Positions 1-7,591 of a stretch of 19,983 nucleotides of DNA are shown in pieces. The first letter of the stretch is position 1; the number at the start of each line of letters is the position of its first letter. Both the position numbers and the translations under genes were made by a program. Location of the stretch: contig JBDQGZ010000015.1 in the NCBI GenBank assembly GCA_040265115.1, positions 1 to 19,983 of the forward strand. The letters run 5' to 3'. The stretch is from M55B157 sp040265115. GTDB lineage: Bacteria > Actinomycetota > Actinomycetes > S36-B12. Under the pieces are notes generated by a model. It was not told the origin of the DNA and made no database searches. It saw only the letters and a list, made by a program, of their open reading frames with translations.

Positions 1-633
1 CTGCACTTCCACGCCGCGATCCTCGAACAACTTCGTGAGGACACGGTGCGTGATGGTCGCGCCGACCTGGGACTTGATGTCATCGCCAACGATGGGGAGC
101 CCGGCATCGACGAACTTCTGGGCCCATTCCGGGGTTCCGGCGATAAAGACGGGCAGGGCGTTGACGAACGCACATCCGGCATCGATCGCACACTGCGCGT
201 AGAAGCGGGCGGCGTCCTCGGAGCCGACGGGGAGGTAGCAGACCAGAACTTCGGCCTTGGCTTCCTTCAGCGCCGCAATCACGTCAACGGGCTCGGCATC
301 AGATTCTGTGATCGTCTCGCGGTAGTACTTGCCCAGACCGTCAAGAGTGACGCCGCGCTGCACGGTGATGCCGGTGGGGGGCACGTCACAGATCTTGATC
401 GTGTTGTTCTCGCTGGCCACGATCGCCTCGGAGAGGTCCTGACCGACCTTCTTCGCATCGACGTCGAAAGCGGCGACGAACTCGACGTCACTCACGTGAT
501 AGTCACCGAATTGCACGTGCATGAGGCCCGGAACGCGGGCGTCAGCCGGGGTGTCCCGGTAGTACTGAACGCCCTGGACGAGCGATGCTGCGCAGTTTCC
601 GACGCCGACGACGGCGACTCGAACTGTTCCCAT
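1..633 (-). CDS. ino1: Inositol-3-phosphate synthase (partial, C-terminus outside window)
   Basis: This enzyme converts glucose 6-phosphate to 1D-myo-inositol 3-phosphate using NAD. It is the first step toward phosphatidylinositol, mycothiol and inositol-containing glycolipids in actinobacteria. The first 211 residues are visible; family members of this type are about 360-370 residues. Residues 5-21 form the Rossmann motif (VAVVGVGNCAASLVQG). Residues 71-82 (ASENNTIK region), 134-138 (LPVGS) and 184-192 (DDIKSQVGA) closely match the mycobacterial enzyme as I remember it. The start is ATG at 633, preceded by a GGAAGGA Shine-Dalgarno about 10 bases upstream. The gene lies 22 bp downstream of padR on the same strand, so both are probably co-transcribed and the PadR protein is the obvious candidate regulator. 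The identification is confident. Confidence 0.96.
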   Translation of the reverse strand, partial: MGTVRVAVVGVGNCAASLVQGVQYYRDTPADARVPGLMHVQFGDYHVSDVEFVAAFDVDAKKVGQDLSEAIVASENNTIKICDVPPTGITVQRGVTLDGLGKYYRETITESDAEPVDVIAALKEAKAEVLVCYLPVGSEDAARFYAQCAIDAGCAFVNALPVFIAGTPEWAQKFVDAGLPIVGDDIKSQVGATITHRVLTKLFEDRGVEVQ

Positions 634-655
634 GATGATCGTTCCTTCCCTCTTT

Positions 656-1258
656 TTACGTGCGATCGTGCTCGTTGGCCGATTGATGTGTGTGTGTTGT
701 AGAAGCGGTACGTGTCTGCTGTGATTCGTTGTCGATCAGTTCACCGAGCCAGCGCACCTCGCGCTCGACGCTGTCGAGGCCGTGCTCATGCAGTCGCTCG
801 GTGTAGTCATCTAGTCGCTGCCCGGCGCGGGAGAATGATTCGCGCAGGGTGCTCAAACGCTCTTCGAGTCGGGAGCGACGACCTTCGAGGATGCGCATCC
901 GCACCTCGGCGGGGGTCCGGCCGAAGAAAGCCAGGTGGGCGGCGAAAGGCTCGTCCTCCCAGGCCTCGGGGCCGGGCGCGGCGACGAACTCCTCGAAGCG
1001 CTCCTTGCCCTCGGCGGTGAGCTCGTAGACGATGCGGGCGCGCCGGGAGGCCAGCGGCGGCTGTTCACCGGGGGCGGCCTCGGTGATGAGGCCCCGTGCC
1101 AGGAGATCCTTCAGTGCCGGGTAGAGCGAGCCGTAGGAGATGGCCCGGAAGGGGCCGAGGACGCCGGTGAGGCGCTTGCGCAGTTCGTAGCCGTGGAGGG
1201 GGGCATCGTGGAGGAGCCCCAGGATGGAGAATTCGAGCACGTCGCTGCGCTTGCGCAT
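656..1258 (-). CDS. PadR family transcriptional regulator, first gene of the padR-ino1 operon
   Basis: This 200-residue protein has the PadR winged helix at about residues 8-92 (LEFSILGLL, then LHGYELRKRL, then SYGSLYPALKDLLARGLI, then a wing ending YELTAEGKERFEEF). A helical C-terminal dimerisation region follows, with a hydrophilic Thr/His-rich tail. The frame stays open to 1501, but ATG 1258 is chosen because the family consensus begins there and GGAGGTGG sits 4 bases upstream. The same padR-ino1 pairing occurs in mycobacteria and Streptomyces. PadR proteins usually repress their own promoter, and the inverted repeat at 1288-1308 inside the predicted promoter fits autoregulation. The effector ligand is unknown; a link to inositol is inference only. 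Confidence 0.93.
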   Translation of the reverse strand: MRKRSDVLEFSILGLLHDAPLHGYELRKRLTGVLGPFRAISYGSLYPALKDLLARGLITEAAPGEQPPLASRRARIVYELTAEGKERFEEFVAAPGPEAWEDEPFAAHLAFFGRTPAEVRMRILEGRRSRLEERLSTLRESFSRAGQRLDDYTERLHEHGLDSVEREVRWLGELIDNESQQTRTASTTHTHQSANEHDRT

Positions 1259-1282
1259 GCTCCACCTCCAGAAAATTACATG

Positions 1283-1311
1283 ATTGTGATATATCGAATA
1301 GATATGTCGAA
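1283..1311 (-). promoter_or_regulatory. padR-ino1 promoter with inverted-repeat operator in its spacer
   Basis: Reading the minus strand, TTCGAC (1311-1306) and CACAAT (1288-1283) are separated by 17 bases and could be -35 and -10 boxes. The spacer holds a perfect inverted repeat ATATC-GAATA-GATAT (1291-1305), which extends imperfectly to 1288-1308. A direct repeat is also present: ATATCGAAT (1291-1299) and ATGTCGAAT (1304-1312), 13 bp apart. The stretch is AT-rich compared with its surroundings. An AT-rich dyad between -35 and -10 directly upstream of a padR gene is the expected place for autorepression. The hexamers are a weak match; the dyad is clear. Confidence 0.55.
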
Positions 1312-1368
1312 TTGAGAGTAGCGGGGGGTTGGAGGCTGTGCAACTCGCCCCTCCGTCGAGGGCGCCCG

Positions 1369-1374
1369 TACCGT
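1369..1374 (+). promoter_or_regulatory. -10 element TACCGT for a leaderless DUF5318 transcript
   Basis: TACCGT fits the actinobacterial -10 consensus TANNNT. It ends 6 bases before ATG 1381, so transcription would begin at or beside the start codon. The purine run GGGGGA abuts the ATG and is too close to serve as a Shine-Dalgarno. No good -35 box is seen. Confidence 0.5.
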
Positions 1375-1380
1375 GGGGGA

Positions 1381-1902
1381 ATGGTCGAACTGCGCCCCAC
1401 GGTCCCCCGGGGCATCCGTGTCCACGGCGAGGAGCCGGGTACGCGACCCCGCAAGCCGGTGATCGAGCCGGCGGAGCCAGTGGATGACCCCACCGCCCCA
1501 CGCCGGGTCATCGACTACGCGCTGCAACGCCGGGCCCTGCTCACCGCCCTCACCGGGGGGCAGGCCTTCAATGGCCTCGATGCCTGCGATGCGGACCCCT
1601 ACCTACTCAAGGCGGCGCGATTCCACGGAGTCACCACACCGGACGCCTGCCCGATCTGTCGGCGCAACGCCGATCCCCTCGTTCATGTCACCTACGTCTT
1701 CGGGGATCAACTCGGACACGTGTCGGGGTCGGCCGTCGATCCACTCCGCCTTGATGACCTCGCCCGCTCCGCCGGTGAATTCCGGGTCTATGTCGTCGAG
1801 GTGTGCCAGCGATGCCGCTGGAACCACCTGGTGACGAGCTATTCGCTCGGAGACGGGGTCCCGCGACGCGCTCCGGCGCGTCCACGGGACTTACTCGACT
1901 GA
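1381..1902 (+). CDS. DUF5318 zinc-ribbon protein (Rv0049-like)
   Basis: This 173-residue protein is a conserved actinobacterial hypothetical. The conserved core spans residues 42-157: VIDYALQRRALL, CDADPYLLKAARFHG, then paired cysteines C90/C93 (CPIC) and C142/C145 (CQRC) that would form a zinc ribbon, with HVTYVFGDQLG and VYVVEVCQRCRWNHL between and around them. The first 40 residues are Pro/Arg-rich and poorly conserved, so the start is less certain. ATG 1381 is preferred because TACCGT lies exactly 6 bases upstream, which suggests a leaderless message. The gene sits between padR and ponA as in mycobacteria. Its last 64 bases overlap the end of the opposing exporter gene. The function is unknown. 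Confidence 0.88.
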   Translation: MVELRPTVPRGIRVHGEEPGTRPRKPVIEPAEPVDDPTAPRRVIDYALQRRALLTALTGGQAFNGLDACDADPYLLKAARFHGVTTPDACPICRRNADPLVHVTYVFGDQLGHVSGSAVDPLRLDDLARSAGEFRVYVVEVCQRCRWNHLVTSYSLGDGVPRRAPARPRDLLD

Positions 1903-3548
1903 CCACCTGAGCGATCCCTGGGCTGATCGGGGGGAAGTCCGAAGGAGGCGATCAGCCCGACGAGCATGGCGCCGCCGGCAACACCAGCCATGATCTTCAC
2001 CGCGCGGGTGTAGGACTGCTTGGCCTCCTCCGCGATCTGTTGCATTCCCTCCTGCTGCTCCAACGGAATGATCGCCTCGCCCGAGGAGTCGACGACCTGA
2101 TCGACGATCTGGGTGCGTTGGTCTTCGCTGAGTTGAGGTTGATTCACTTCGAGGTCATTGGCGAGCGCGAGTCCGAGTGACACAAAGAGAACGGTGCCGA
2201 GTACGGCGGAGCCGAGCGTGGAGCCGACCTGGCGCAAGGTTGAGGTCACTGATGAGGCGCCACCGGAACGTGCGGGCGGCACGTCCTCAAGGATCACATT
2301 GGTCAACTGGGCGGTGTCGAATCCCACGCCGATGCCGTAGATGACAAAGGGAATCGACAACCACCACGGGGAGTTCTCGGCGCTGAGCATGAGCGCGACC
2401 CCGGTGATGCCGATGATCTCCAGCACCATGCCGAGACGCACGAGTCTGGTCGAACCGATCATCGCCGAGACATGGCGCGCCGCACCACCGGCGAGCACCA
2501 CTCCACCACCGAGGACGGCGAGGAGTGCACCTGTTTGGAGAGCGGAGAATCCGTGAACTGACTGCAACCACAGGGGCATCGCGAACAGGACGCCGAACTC
2601 ACCGAGGCTGACTAGCGTTGCCACGATGTTGCCGAAGCCATAGCGGCGGATCCGGAACAGCGACAGATCCATGAGCACAGACTTGCCGGCTTTCGCCCGC
2701 ACGGATTGGCTGAGGATGAACAGCGCGAGCAGCAGCACACCGAGTGCGATCGCGACCGGCACGGGTGACAGATCCCCGGGTTGCAAAGAGATGGGCCCCA
2801 GATCCCAGGTCGTGATCATCGTCCACCAGCCGAGCTGCTGTCCCTCGATGAGGCCGAAGACGACGAGGGCGAGACCAATCGACGACAGCAGCACACCGCC
2901 GTAGTCGAGGCTCTTGCGCTCGGTTCCCTTCGACTCCGTGATGAAGATGCGGACCATGACGAGGCTGATCAGTCCGAGCGGGATGTTGATGTAGAAGGCC
3001 CACCGCCAGGAGGCAACATCGGTGAGCCAGCCGCCGAGCAGCGGACCAAACGCCGCCATTCCACCGAAGACCGCACCCCACAGGCCGAAGGCAGCGGCAC
3101 GCATCGGTCCGCGGAAGTTGACGTTGATGATCGCCATCGAGGTCGGCAGCATCATTGCGCCACCGACTGCCTCGCCCGCGCGAGCGATGATGAGCATCTC
3201 TGCGCTGCCCGCCGCTCCCGCGAGCAGATTAAAGGCGATGAAAATTGCTGTACCGAGCATGAACATGCGTCGACGGCCGATGCGATCGGACAGAACACCG
3301 AAGGTGATGAGCAGGGCAGCGAAGATCAGCGAATAAATCGACGTGATCCACAGCACATCGGTGCGGCCGATCTGCAAGTCGTTGACGATCGTGGGAATCA
3401 AAACATTGACGATGCTTCCCTCGAGCACGATGAGGGAGACTCCGAGCAGCAGCGCGATGAGCGCCCACCACGGGTGCTTCTCGACGGCAGCGCCACCGCC
3501 TCCTGGGGGATTCGGCTGCTGATCTGACTGAGGGGTCGTGGTCGTCAC
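1839..3548 (-). CDS. MFS drug exporter, DHA2 (EmrB/QacA) family, 14 TM
   Basis: This 569-residue protein is a proton-coupled exporter of the 14-transmembrane DHA2 family, at the cytoplasmic membrane. The cytoplasmic N-terminus is Pro/Gly-rich (residues 1-25). TM1 carries EGSIVNVLIPTI (43-54), a variant of the family's LDxTIVNVALP motif with Glu in place of Asp. Motif A is GVLSDRIGRRR (84-94). Motif C is GAVFGGMAAFGPLLGG (158-173), typical of antiporters. The C-terminal 35 residues are Arg/Ser-rich and run into the overlap with DUF5318. The GTG start at 3548 has TACGGT 7 bases upstream and no Shine-Dalgarno. The substrate cannot be predicted. The nearest regulator gene is padR, but it belongs to a separate operon. 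Confidence 0.93.
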   Translation of the reverse strand: MTTTTPQSDQQPNPPGGGGAAVEKHPWWALIALLLGVSLIVLEGSIVNVLIPTIVNDLQIGRTDVLWITSIYSLIFAALLITFGVLSDRIGRRRMFMLGTAIFIAFNLLAGAAGSAEMLIIARAGEAVGGAMMLPTSMAIINVNFRGPMRAAAFGLWGAVFGGMAAFGPLLGGWLTDVASWRWAFYINIPLGLISLVMVRIFITESKGTERKSLDYGGVLLSSIGLALVVFGLIEGQQLGWWTMITTWDLGPISLQPGDLSPVPVAIALGVLLLALFILSQSVRAKAGKSVLMDLSLFRIRRYGFGNIVATLVSLGEFGVLFAMPLWLQSVHGFSALQTGALLAVLGGGVVLAGGAARHVSAMIGSTRLVRLGMVLEIIGITGVALMLSAENSPWWLSIPFVIYGIGVGFDTAQLTNVILEDVPPARSGGASSVTSTLRQVGSTLGSAVLGTVLFVSLGLALANDLEVNQPQLSEDQRTQIVDQVVDSSGEAIIPLEQQEGMQQIAEEAKQSYTRAVKIMAGVAGGAMLVGLIASFGLPPDQPRDRSGGQSSKSRGRAGARRGTPSPSE

Positions 3549-3555
3549 GTCCCAG

Positions 3556-3561
3556 ACCGTA
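3556..3561 (-). promoter_or_regulatory. -10 element TACGGT for the DHA2 exporter
   Basis: On the minus strand TACGGT ends 7 bases before the GTG start at 3548, consistent with a leaderless message. It lies inside an inverted repeat CCAGA-N10-TCTGG (3552-3571), which could be an operator for an unseen regulator. The repeat is short and may be chance. Confidence 0.42.
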
Positions 3562-3652
3562 TCGACTCTGGAACCGTCCCCGCGGGCGCTTGCGTCCTAA
3601 GGCGTGGCGATCCCGAAGGCTCGAGAACGCCCGGGTGATGATGGAGGATGTG

Positions 3653-5767
3653 ATGGCGAAGCGCGCACAGCGCCCGAAACGACGCTGGGGAAGGCGACTC
3701 TTCGCCACCGGCTTCGTGCTCGCGCTGCTCGCCATCGGAGGCTTCGCGCTCGCGGTCGCCCTCACTCCCCTGCCTGATGCGAATGAGGTGGCGGCGAGCG
3801 AGGCGACGGTCGTCTATTACGCCGATGGCATCACCGAACTCGGCCGCCTGGGTGACTCCACTCGCCGCAGCGTGGCGCTGGAGAACATTCCCCTCGATGT
3901 GCAGCGCGCCGTCCTCGCCGCTGAGGATCGGGACTTCTACGAGCACGGCGGGGTGTCACCCGTCGGTGTCGGTCGCGCGATGTGGAACAACGTCACCGGG
4001 GGTGACGTCCAGGGTGCCTCGACGATCACGCAGCAGTACGCGAAGAACGCCTACCTCACTTCTGAGCGATCGTGGCTGCGCAAGGCGCGGGAACTCGTCC
4101 TCTCGGTGAAACTGGAAACCATCACCTCGAAAGAGGACATCCTCAACGAATACCTGAACACGATCTATTTCGGCCGCGGGAGTTATGGAATCGAGGCTGC
4201 ATCGCTGGCCTACTTCGGAACCTCCGTGAGCAATCTCGACTACAACCAGGGCGCGCTGCTCGCGGCGGTGATCAAAGCACCGAGCATCTTGGATCCCGCA
4301 GTGGACAAGAAGGGTGCGAAGGGTCGCTGGAAGTACGTGCTCGACGGGATGCTCGAACAGGGTTGGATCACACCGAGCGAACGTGCTGCGGCGACGTTCC
4401 CTGACACCATCCCGCCGCGTACCTCGAATCGACTCGGCGGCCAGGTCGGCTATCTCCTCGAGGCCGTCACCGCGGATCTGCGGGCCCTCGGATACACCGA
4501 GAATGAGATCAATAGCGGTGGCTTGCGAATCATCACCACCTTCGACGCGAATGCCCAGCGCGCGGCGAGTGATGCAGTCGCCACTGTCGGACCCACCGAA
4601 GGCACCGAAGGTCTTCGGATCGGGCTTGCGGCGGTGAACCCGAGCACGGGTGAAGTGATCGCGATGTACGGCGGTCCGGACTACGTGGCGTCCCCGATCA
4701 ACAACGCCACCCGGGAGTTTGCCCAGGGCGGTTCGATCTTCAAGCCATTTGCCCTCACGGCCGCGCTGGAGAACGGTATCGGCCTGGATTCCACCTGGAA
4801 TGGCCAGTCGCCTGCCACCATCGGCGACTACACCGTGCGTAACTATGGCGACACGTCCTTCGGGACCGTCGATCTCGTCACCGCGACCGCGCGAAGCATC
4901 AACACCGCCTACGTCGAGGTCACCAATGAAGTGGGCGTCGGTGCCGTCGCGGACGCTGCCTATCGAATGGGCCTCCCGCTAGACACTCCCGGCGGAACCC
5001 CGGACAACCTCGATCTCACCTTCGTGCTTGGCACAGCCTCGCCGAGTGGAGTCTCGATGGCTTCCGCCTATGCGACGCTGGCTAATCGGGGTCAGCATGT
5101 CGAGCCGACCACGATCAAGGCGGTGTACGGGATCAATGGGGGACTGCAGTACCAGCACGATCCGCAACGCCAGCAGGTCGTCTCCAGCGCCGTTGCCGAT
5201 GAGGTCACCTCGGTGCTTCAGCAGGTCGTCCTGTCGGGCACCGCGACAGGAGCACAGGCCCTCGGCCGCCCGGTGGCGGGAAAGACCGGAACGTCGAACT
5301 CGAACCGATCCATGTGGTTCGTCGGCTACACCCCGCAGTTGTCCACCGCTGTCGTCATGGCCCGCGAGGATGCCGAAGGCAATCCGATTCCCCTCGATGG
5401 CATCGCCGGTGGAGCACCAGCCTGGGGTGGGGGCTCATATCCGGTGGCGATCTTCACGGCCTTTATGAGCGCGGCATTGGCGGAGCTTCCTCCGGAGGGA
5501 TTCATCGCACCGGCTCCTGCTCCGGCGCCTGCACCCAGCGATGCCTCCCCCAGTCCGACGGAGACCTCGCCTAGCCCGACGGAGACCTCGCCAACTCCCA
5601 ACCCACCCACATCTTCCGCGGAACCGATATCTCCGGACCCCACCGCTGAGCCGGCTCCTGAACCCGCTCCCGAGCCGACGCCGACCCCGAGTGTGACCGA
5701 GCCTGATCCGGTCACCCCAGAACCCCAACCGGTGCCGAGCGGGGAGATCATCGGCGATCCGCAGTAG
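3653..5767 (+). CDS. ponA: Bifunctional class A penicillin-binding protein (PBP1A/PonA-like)
   Basis: This 704-residue enzyme polymerises lipid II and crosslinks peptidoglycan outside the membrane. A basic cytoplasmic stretch precedes one TM helix (about 17-38). The GT51 glycosyltransferase domain has EDRDFYEHGG (catalytic Glu91), GASTITQQYAKN (121-132), RKARELVLSVKLE (143-155, probable second Glu147) and EYLNTIYFG. The transpeptidase domain has all three motifs: SIFK (Ser361 nucleophile, Lys364), SIN (415-417) and KTGTS (544-548). There is no PASTA domain. From about 605 the protein ends in a Pro/Ser/Thr/Glu-rich tail. ATG 3653 is chosen over upstream in-frame starts because GGAGG (3643-3647) lies 5 bases before it. 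The GT87-like gene begins one base after the stop, as beside mycobacterial ponA1. Confidence 0.96.
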   Translation: MAKRAQRPKRRWGRRLFATGFVLALLAIGGFALAVALTPLPDANEVAASEATVVYYADGITELGRLGDSTRRSVALENIPLDVQRAVLAAEDRDFYEHGGVSPVGVGRAMWNNVTGGDVQGASTITQQYAKNAYLTSERSWLRKARELVLSVKLETITSKEDILNEYLNTIYFGRGSYGIEAASLAYFGTSVSNLDYNQGALLAAVIKAPSILDPAVDKKGAKGRWKYVLDGMLEQGWITPSERAAATFPDTIPPRTSNRLGGQVGYLLEAVTADLRALGYTENEINSGGLRIITTFDANAQRAASDAVATVGPTEGTEGLRIGLAAVNPSTGEVIAMYGGPDYVASPINNATREFAQGGSIFKPFALTAALENGIGLDSTWNGQSPATIGDYTVRNYGDTSFGTVDLVTATARSINTAYVEVTNEVGVGAVADAAYRMGLPLDTPGGTPDNLDLTFVLGTASPSGVSMASAYATLANRGQHVEPTTIKAVYGINGGLQYQHDPQRQQVVSSAVADEVTSVLQQVVLSGTATGAQALGRPVAGKTGTSNSNRSMWFVGYTPQLSTAVVMAREDAEGNPIPLDGIAGGAPAWGGGSYPVAIFTAFMSAALAELPPEGFIAPAPAPAPAPSDASPSPTETSPSPTETSPTPNPPTSSAEPISPDPTAEPAPEPAPEPTPTPSVTEPDPVTPEPQPVPSGEIIGDPQ
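5552..5593 (+). repeat. Two 21-bp tandem repeats in the ponA tail
   Basis: Units 5552-5572 and 5573-5593 differ at only two positions and encode the seven-residue repeat SPTETSP. They sit in the extracellular Pro-rich tail, which also has PAPA and PEPA runs. Such in-frame repeats can expand or contract by slippage. Confidence 0.85.
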
Positions 5768-5768
5768 C

Positions 5769-7202
5769 GTGTCCGCCGTGTCGGGGTCGGAGTCGTCGCA
5801 ATCCGCGTCGTCGCGAATCGTGCCGAGCCGGACCGACCCCGTGGCCGTGAGCGGTTCGGCCATCATCGGCGGACCGTTCGGTCGATTCGCCCGCTGGGGT
5901 GGTAGTTGGTGGACCCCGGTCCGGGTCCTCATCCTCATGGCCTCCGCCGCCTACGCGCTGGGCTTCCTGCTGGACTACCCCTGCATGTCCAACGGCTGGG
6001 TGGGCCCGGATCGCTATGAGCATCTGTGCTACTCCGATATCCCGCCGCTGTATTCGTTGCGCGGCTTTGCCGACGGCTACCTGCCCTATCTGCAGACACC
6101 CCCCGATGGTCAGCCATTGGAATACCCGGTGCTCATCGGCATTTTCATGCAGGTCATGGCCTGGATCACTCGGGGCCTGAACGCGGTCATCCCTGATCTC
6201 AACACCGGTCTGGCGTTCTTCACGATCACCGTCGTCGCGCTGCTGCCCTTCCTCATCATGGCGGTCATCGCAACCGCGCGCACCGTTCGTGCCCGACCCT
6301 GGGATGCCGCGATGGTGGCGCTCGCCCCCTCGGTGATCCTCGTCGCGACGATCAACTGGGATCTCCTCGCGATCGGTCTGGCCGCAGTGTCCATCGCCCT
6401 GTGGGCCCGGGAGAAGCCGACCTGGGCCGGGGTGTTCCTTGGTCTGGCGATCGCTGCGAAGTTCTATCCGGTGCTGTTCCTCGGGCCATTGCTCCTGCTG
6501 TGCCTGCGGTCCGGGCACATGCGGGCATTCGCACGCCTGCTTGCGGCGACGATCATCACCTGGTTGGTCCTCAACGTTCCGTTCGCTATCGCGAACACTG
6601 AGGGCTGGTCATATTTCTATACCTACTCCTCCGAGCGAGGCGCCGACTTCGGCTCGCTCTGGTACGCGGTGAGCCTCTGGGGCGGGCCGAACATCCCGGT
6701 CGACTCACTCAACGTCATCGCGCTGGGGTCACTGTTGGTGCTGTGCGCGGGGATTGGGCTGCTCATCCTCTTCGCTCCCCGACGGCCGCGACTAGCCCCG
6801 ATGCTCTTCCTTGTCGTGGCCGCGTTCTTGCTCACCAACAAGGTCTATTCGCCCCAATTCGTCCTGTGGTTGATCCCACTCGCCGCCCTGGCTCGACCGA
6901 AGTGGCGGGACTTCTTGATCTGGCAGGCCGCAGAGGTGGCCTACTTCGTGGCGGTGTGGTGGTTCCTCGCCGGATACGGTGTCGAGGATGCGAAGGGTAT
7001 GACACCGGAGTGGTATGCCTTCTTCGTCTTCGTGCATATCGGGGCGACGATCTGGTTCTCCGCTCTGATCGTCCGCGATGCGCTCTATCCGGAGTTCGAC
7101 ATCGTCCGAAACGATGGGGTACGCGCGGACAGAGATGATCCCGGCGGCGGAGTTCTCGACGGTGCGCCTGATCACCTGCCCTGGTCGAAGATCCCCGGCT
7201 GA
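5769..7202 (+). CDS. GT87 (DUF2029)-family polytopic membrane glycosyltransferase
   Basis: This protein has up to 477 residues and about 10-12 predicted TM helices. It resembles GT87 polyprenyl-phosphate-mannose-dependent mannosyltransferases and the Rv0051-type protein beside ponA1 in mycobacteria. The first extracytoplasmic loop (about 69-120) holds acidic positions typical of GT-C enzymes: DRYEHLCYSD (81-90) and EYPVL (118-122). Later signatures are NWDLLAIGL, LGLAIAAKFYPVLFLGPLLLL and LLTNKVYSPQFVLWLIPL, the last very characteristic of the family. GTG 5769 begins one base after the ponA stop with no nearby Shine-Dalgarno, suggesting translational coupling; GTG 5778 is an alternative start. 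The mannosyl donor is inferred from the family. The acceptor is unknown, but coupling to ponA points to envelope assembly. Confidence 0.88.
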   Translation: MSAVSGSESSQSASSRIVPSRTDPVAVSGSAIIGGPFGRFARWGGSWWTPVRVLILMASAAYALGFLLDYPCMSNGWVGPDRYEHLCYSDIPPLYSLRGFADGYLPYLQTPPDGQPLEYPVLIGIFMQVMAWITRGLNAVIPDLNTGLAFFTITVVALLPFLIMAVIATARTVRARPWDAAMVALAPSVILVATINWDLLAIGLAAVSIALWAREKPTWAGVFLGLAIAAKFYPVLFLGPLLLLCLRSGHMRAFARLLAATIITWLVLNVPFAIANTEGWSYFYTYSSERGADFGSLWYAVSLWGGPNIPVDSLNVIALGSLLVLCAGIGLLILFAPRRPRLAPMLFLVVAAFLLTNKVYSPQFVLWLIPLAALARPKWRDFLIWQAAEVAYFVAVWWFLAGYGVEDAKGMTPEWYAFFVFVHIGATIWFSALIVRDALYPEFDIVRNDGVRADRDDPGGGVLDGAPDHLPWSKIPG

Positions 7203-7216
7203 GGGCCGCGATGGCC

Positions 7217-7222
7217 TAGCCT
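7217..7222 (+). promoter_or_regulatory. -10 element TAGCCT for a leaderless lipoprotein transcript
   Basis: TAGCCT fits TANNNT and ends exactly 6 bases before ATG 7229. The bases between are pyrimidine-only, so no Shine-Dalgarno is possible there. The lipoprotein can therefore be expressed separately from the ponA-GT87 operon. Confidence 0.45.
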
Positions 7223-7228
7223 TCCCCC

Positions 7229-7591
7229 ATGACGTTCCTCTCCCCCCGCCACATGGCGGCGCTCGCCGCGGCCGCAGTCGTCGCCCTCGCCGGTTGTTCA
7301 GGCTCGGACTCTTCTGGCGGTTCCTCTCCCGCGCCAGAGGCGCTGCGCGCCGAACAGATTTCCCTGCAGTTGGAGTCCTCAATCGATCAGGACAACACCA
7401 CGGCCTTCAGCGAGCAGCTCGATGCGCGCTGGGCGGAGATTTCGGCGTCAGCCGACCTCAGCAATCTGTCGACGTCGTCCACCATCACGTCGTCCGATGG
7501 CTCCGTGGTGATCTCTGGCGGCGGCGTCACCTGCACGGTGAGCGTCGTGAATGAGCCACCGGCAGTCGATCGCAACTGCGTCGACGGTTAG
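7229..7591 (+). CDS. Small putative lipoprotein of unknown function
   Basis: This 120-residue protein has a short N-region, a hydrophobic segment (about 9-21) and the lipobox LAGC with Cys23 as the lipidation site. It is followed by a Ser/Gly-rich linker (SGSDSSGGSS). The mature part is acidic and Ser/Thr-rich, with a helical stretch (about 36-66) and a beta-like segment containing two cysteines, C102 (VTCTV) and C117 (NCVDG), which could pair outside the membrane. I recognise no family. The start ATG 7229 is supported by the lipobox position and the -10 spacing; ATG 7253 would shorten the signal to only 14 residues before the cysteine. The stop overlaps the end of xthA on the other strand. 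Confidence 0.75.
   Translation: MTFLSPRHMAALAAAAVVALAGCSGSDSSGGSSPAPEALRAEQISLQLESSIDQDNTTAFSEQLDARWAEISASADLSNLSTSSTITSSDGSVVISGGGVTCTVSVVNEPPAVDRNCVDG

Noticed and set aside
1259..1501. N-terminal extension of PadR to 1501
   Set aside because: The added 81 residues would cross the AT-rich promoter with its dyad. The family consensus and a strong Shine-Dalgarno place the start at 1258.
5326..5751. Gly/Ser/Val-rich minus-strand frame opposite the ponA tail
   Set aside because: It looks like a PE-PGRS-type protein but is simply the complement of the Pro/Ala/Glu-rich codons of the penicillin-binding protein.
5748..6518. Long minus-strand open frame across the GT87 gene
   Set aside because: It is a composition artefact opposite a conserved membrane protein; it is Gln/Arg/His-rich with no domain.
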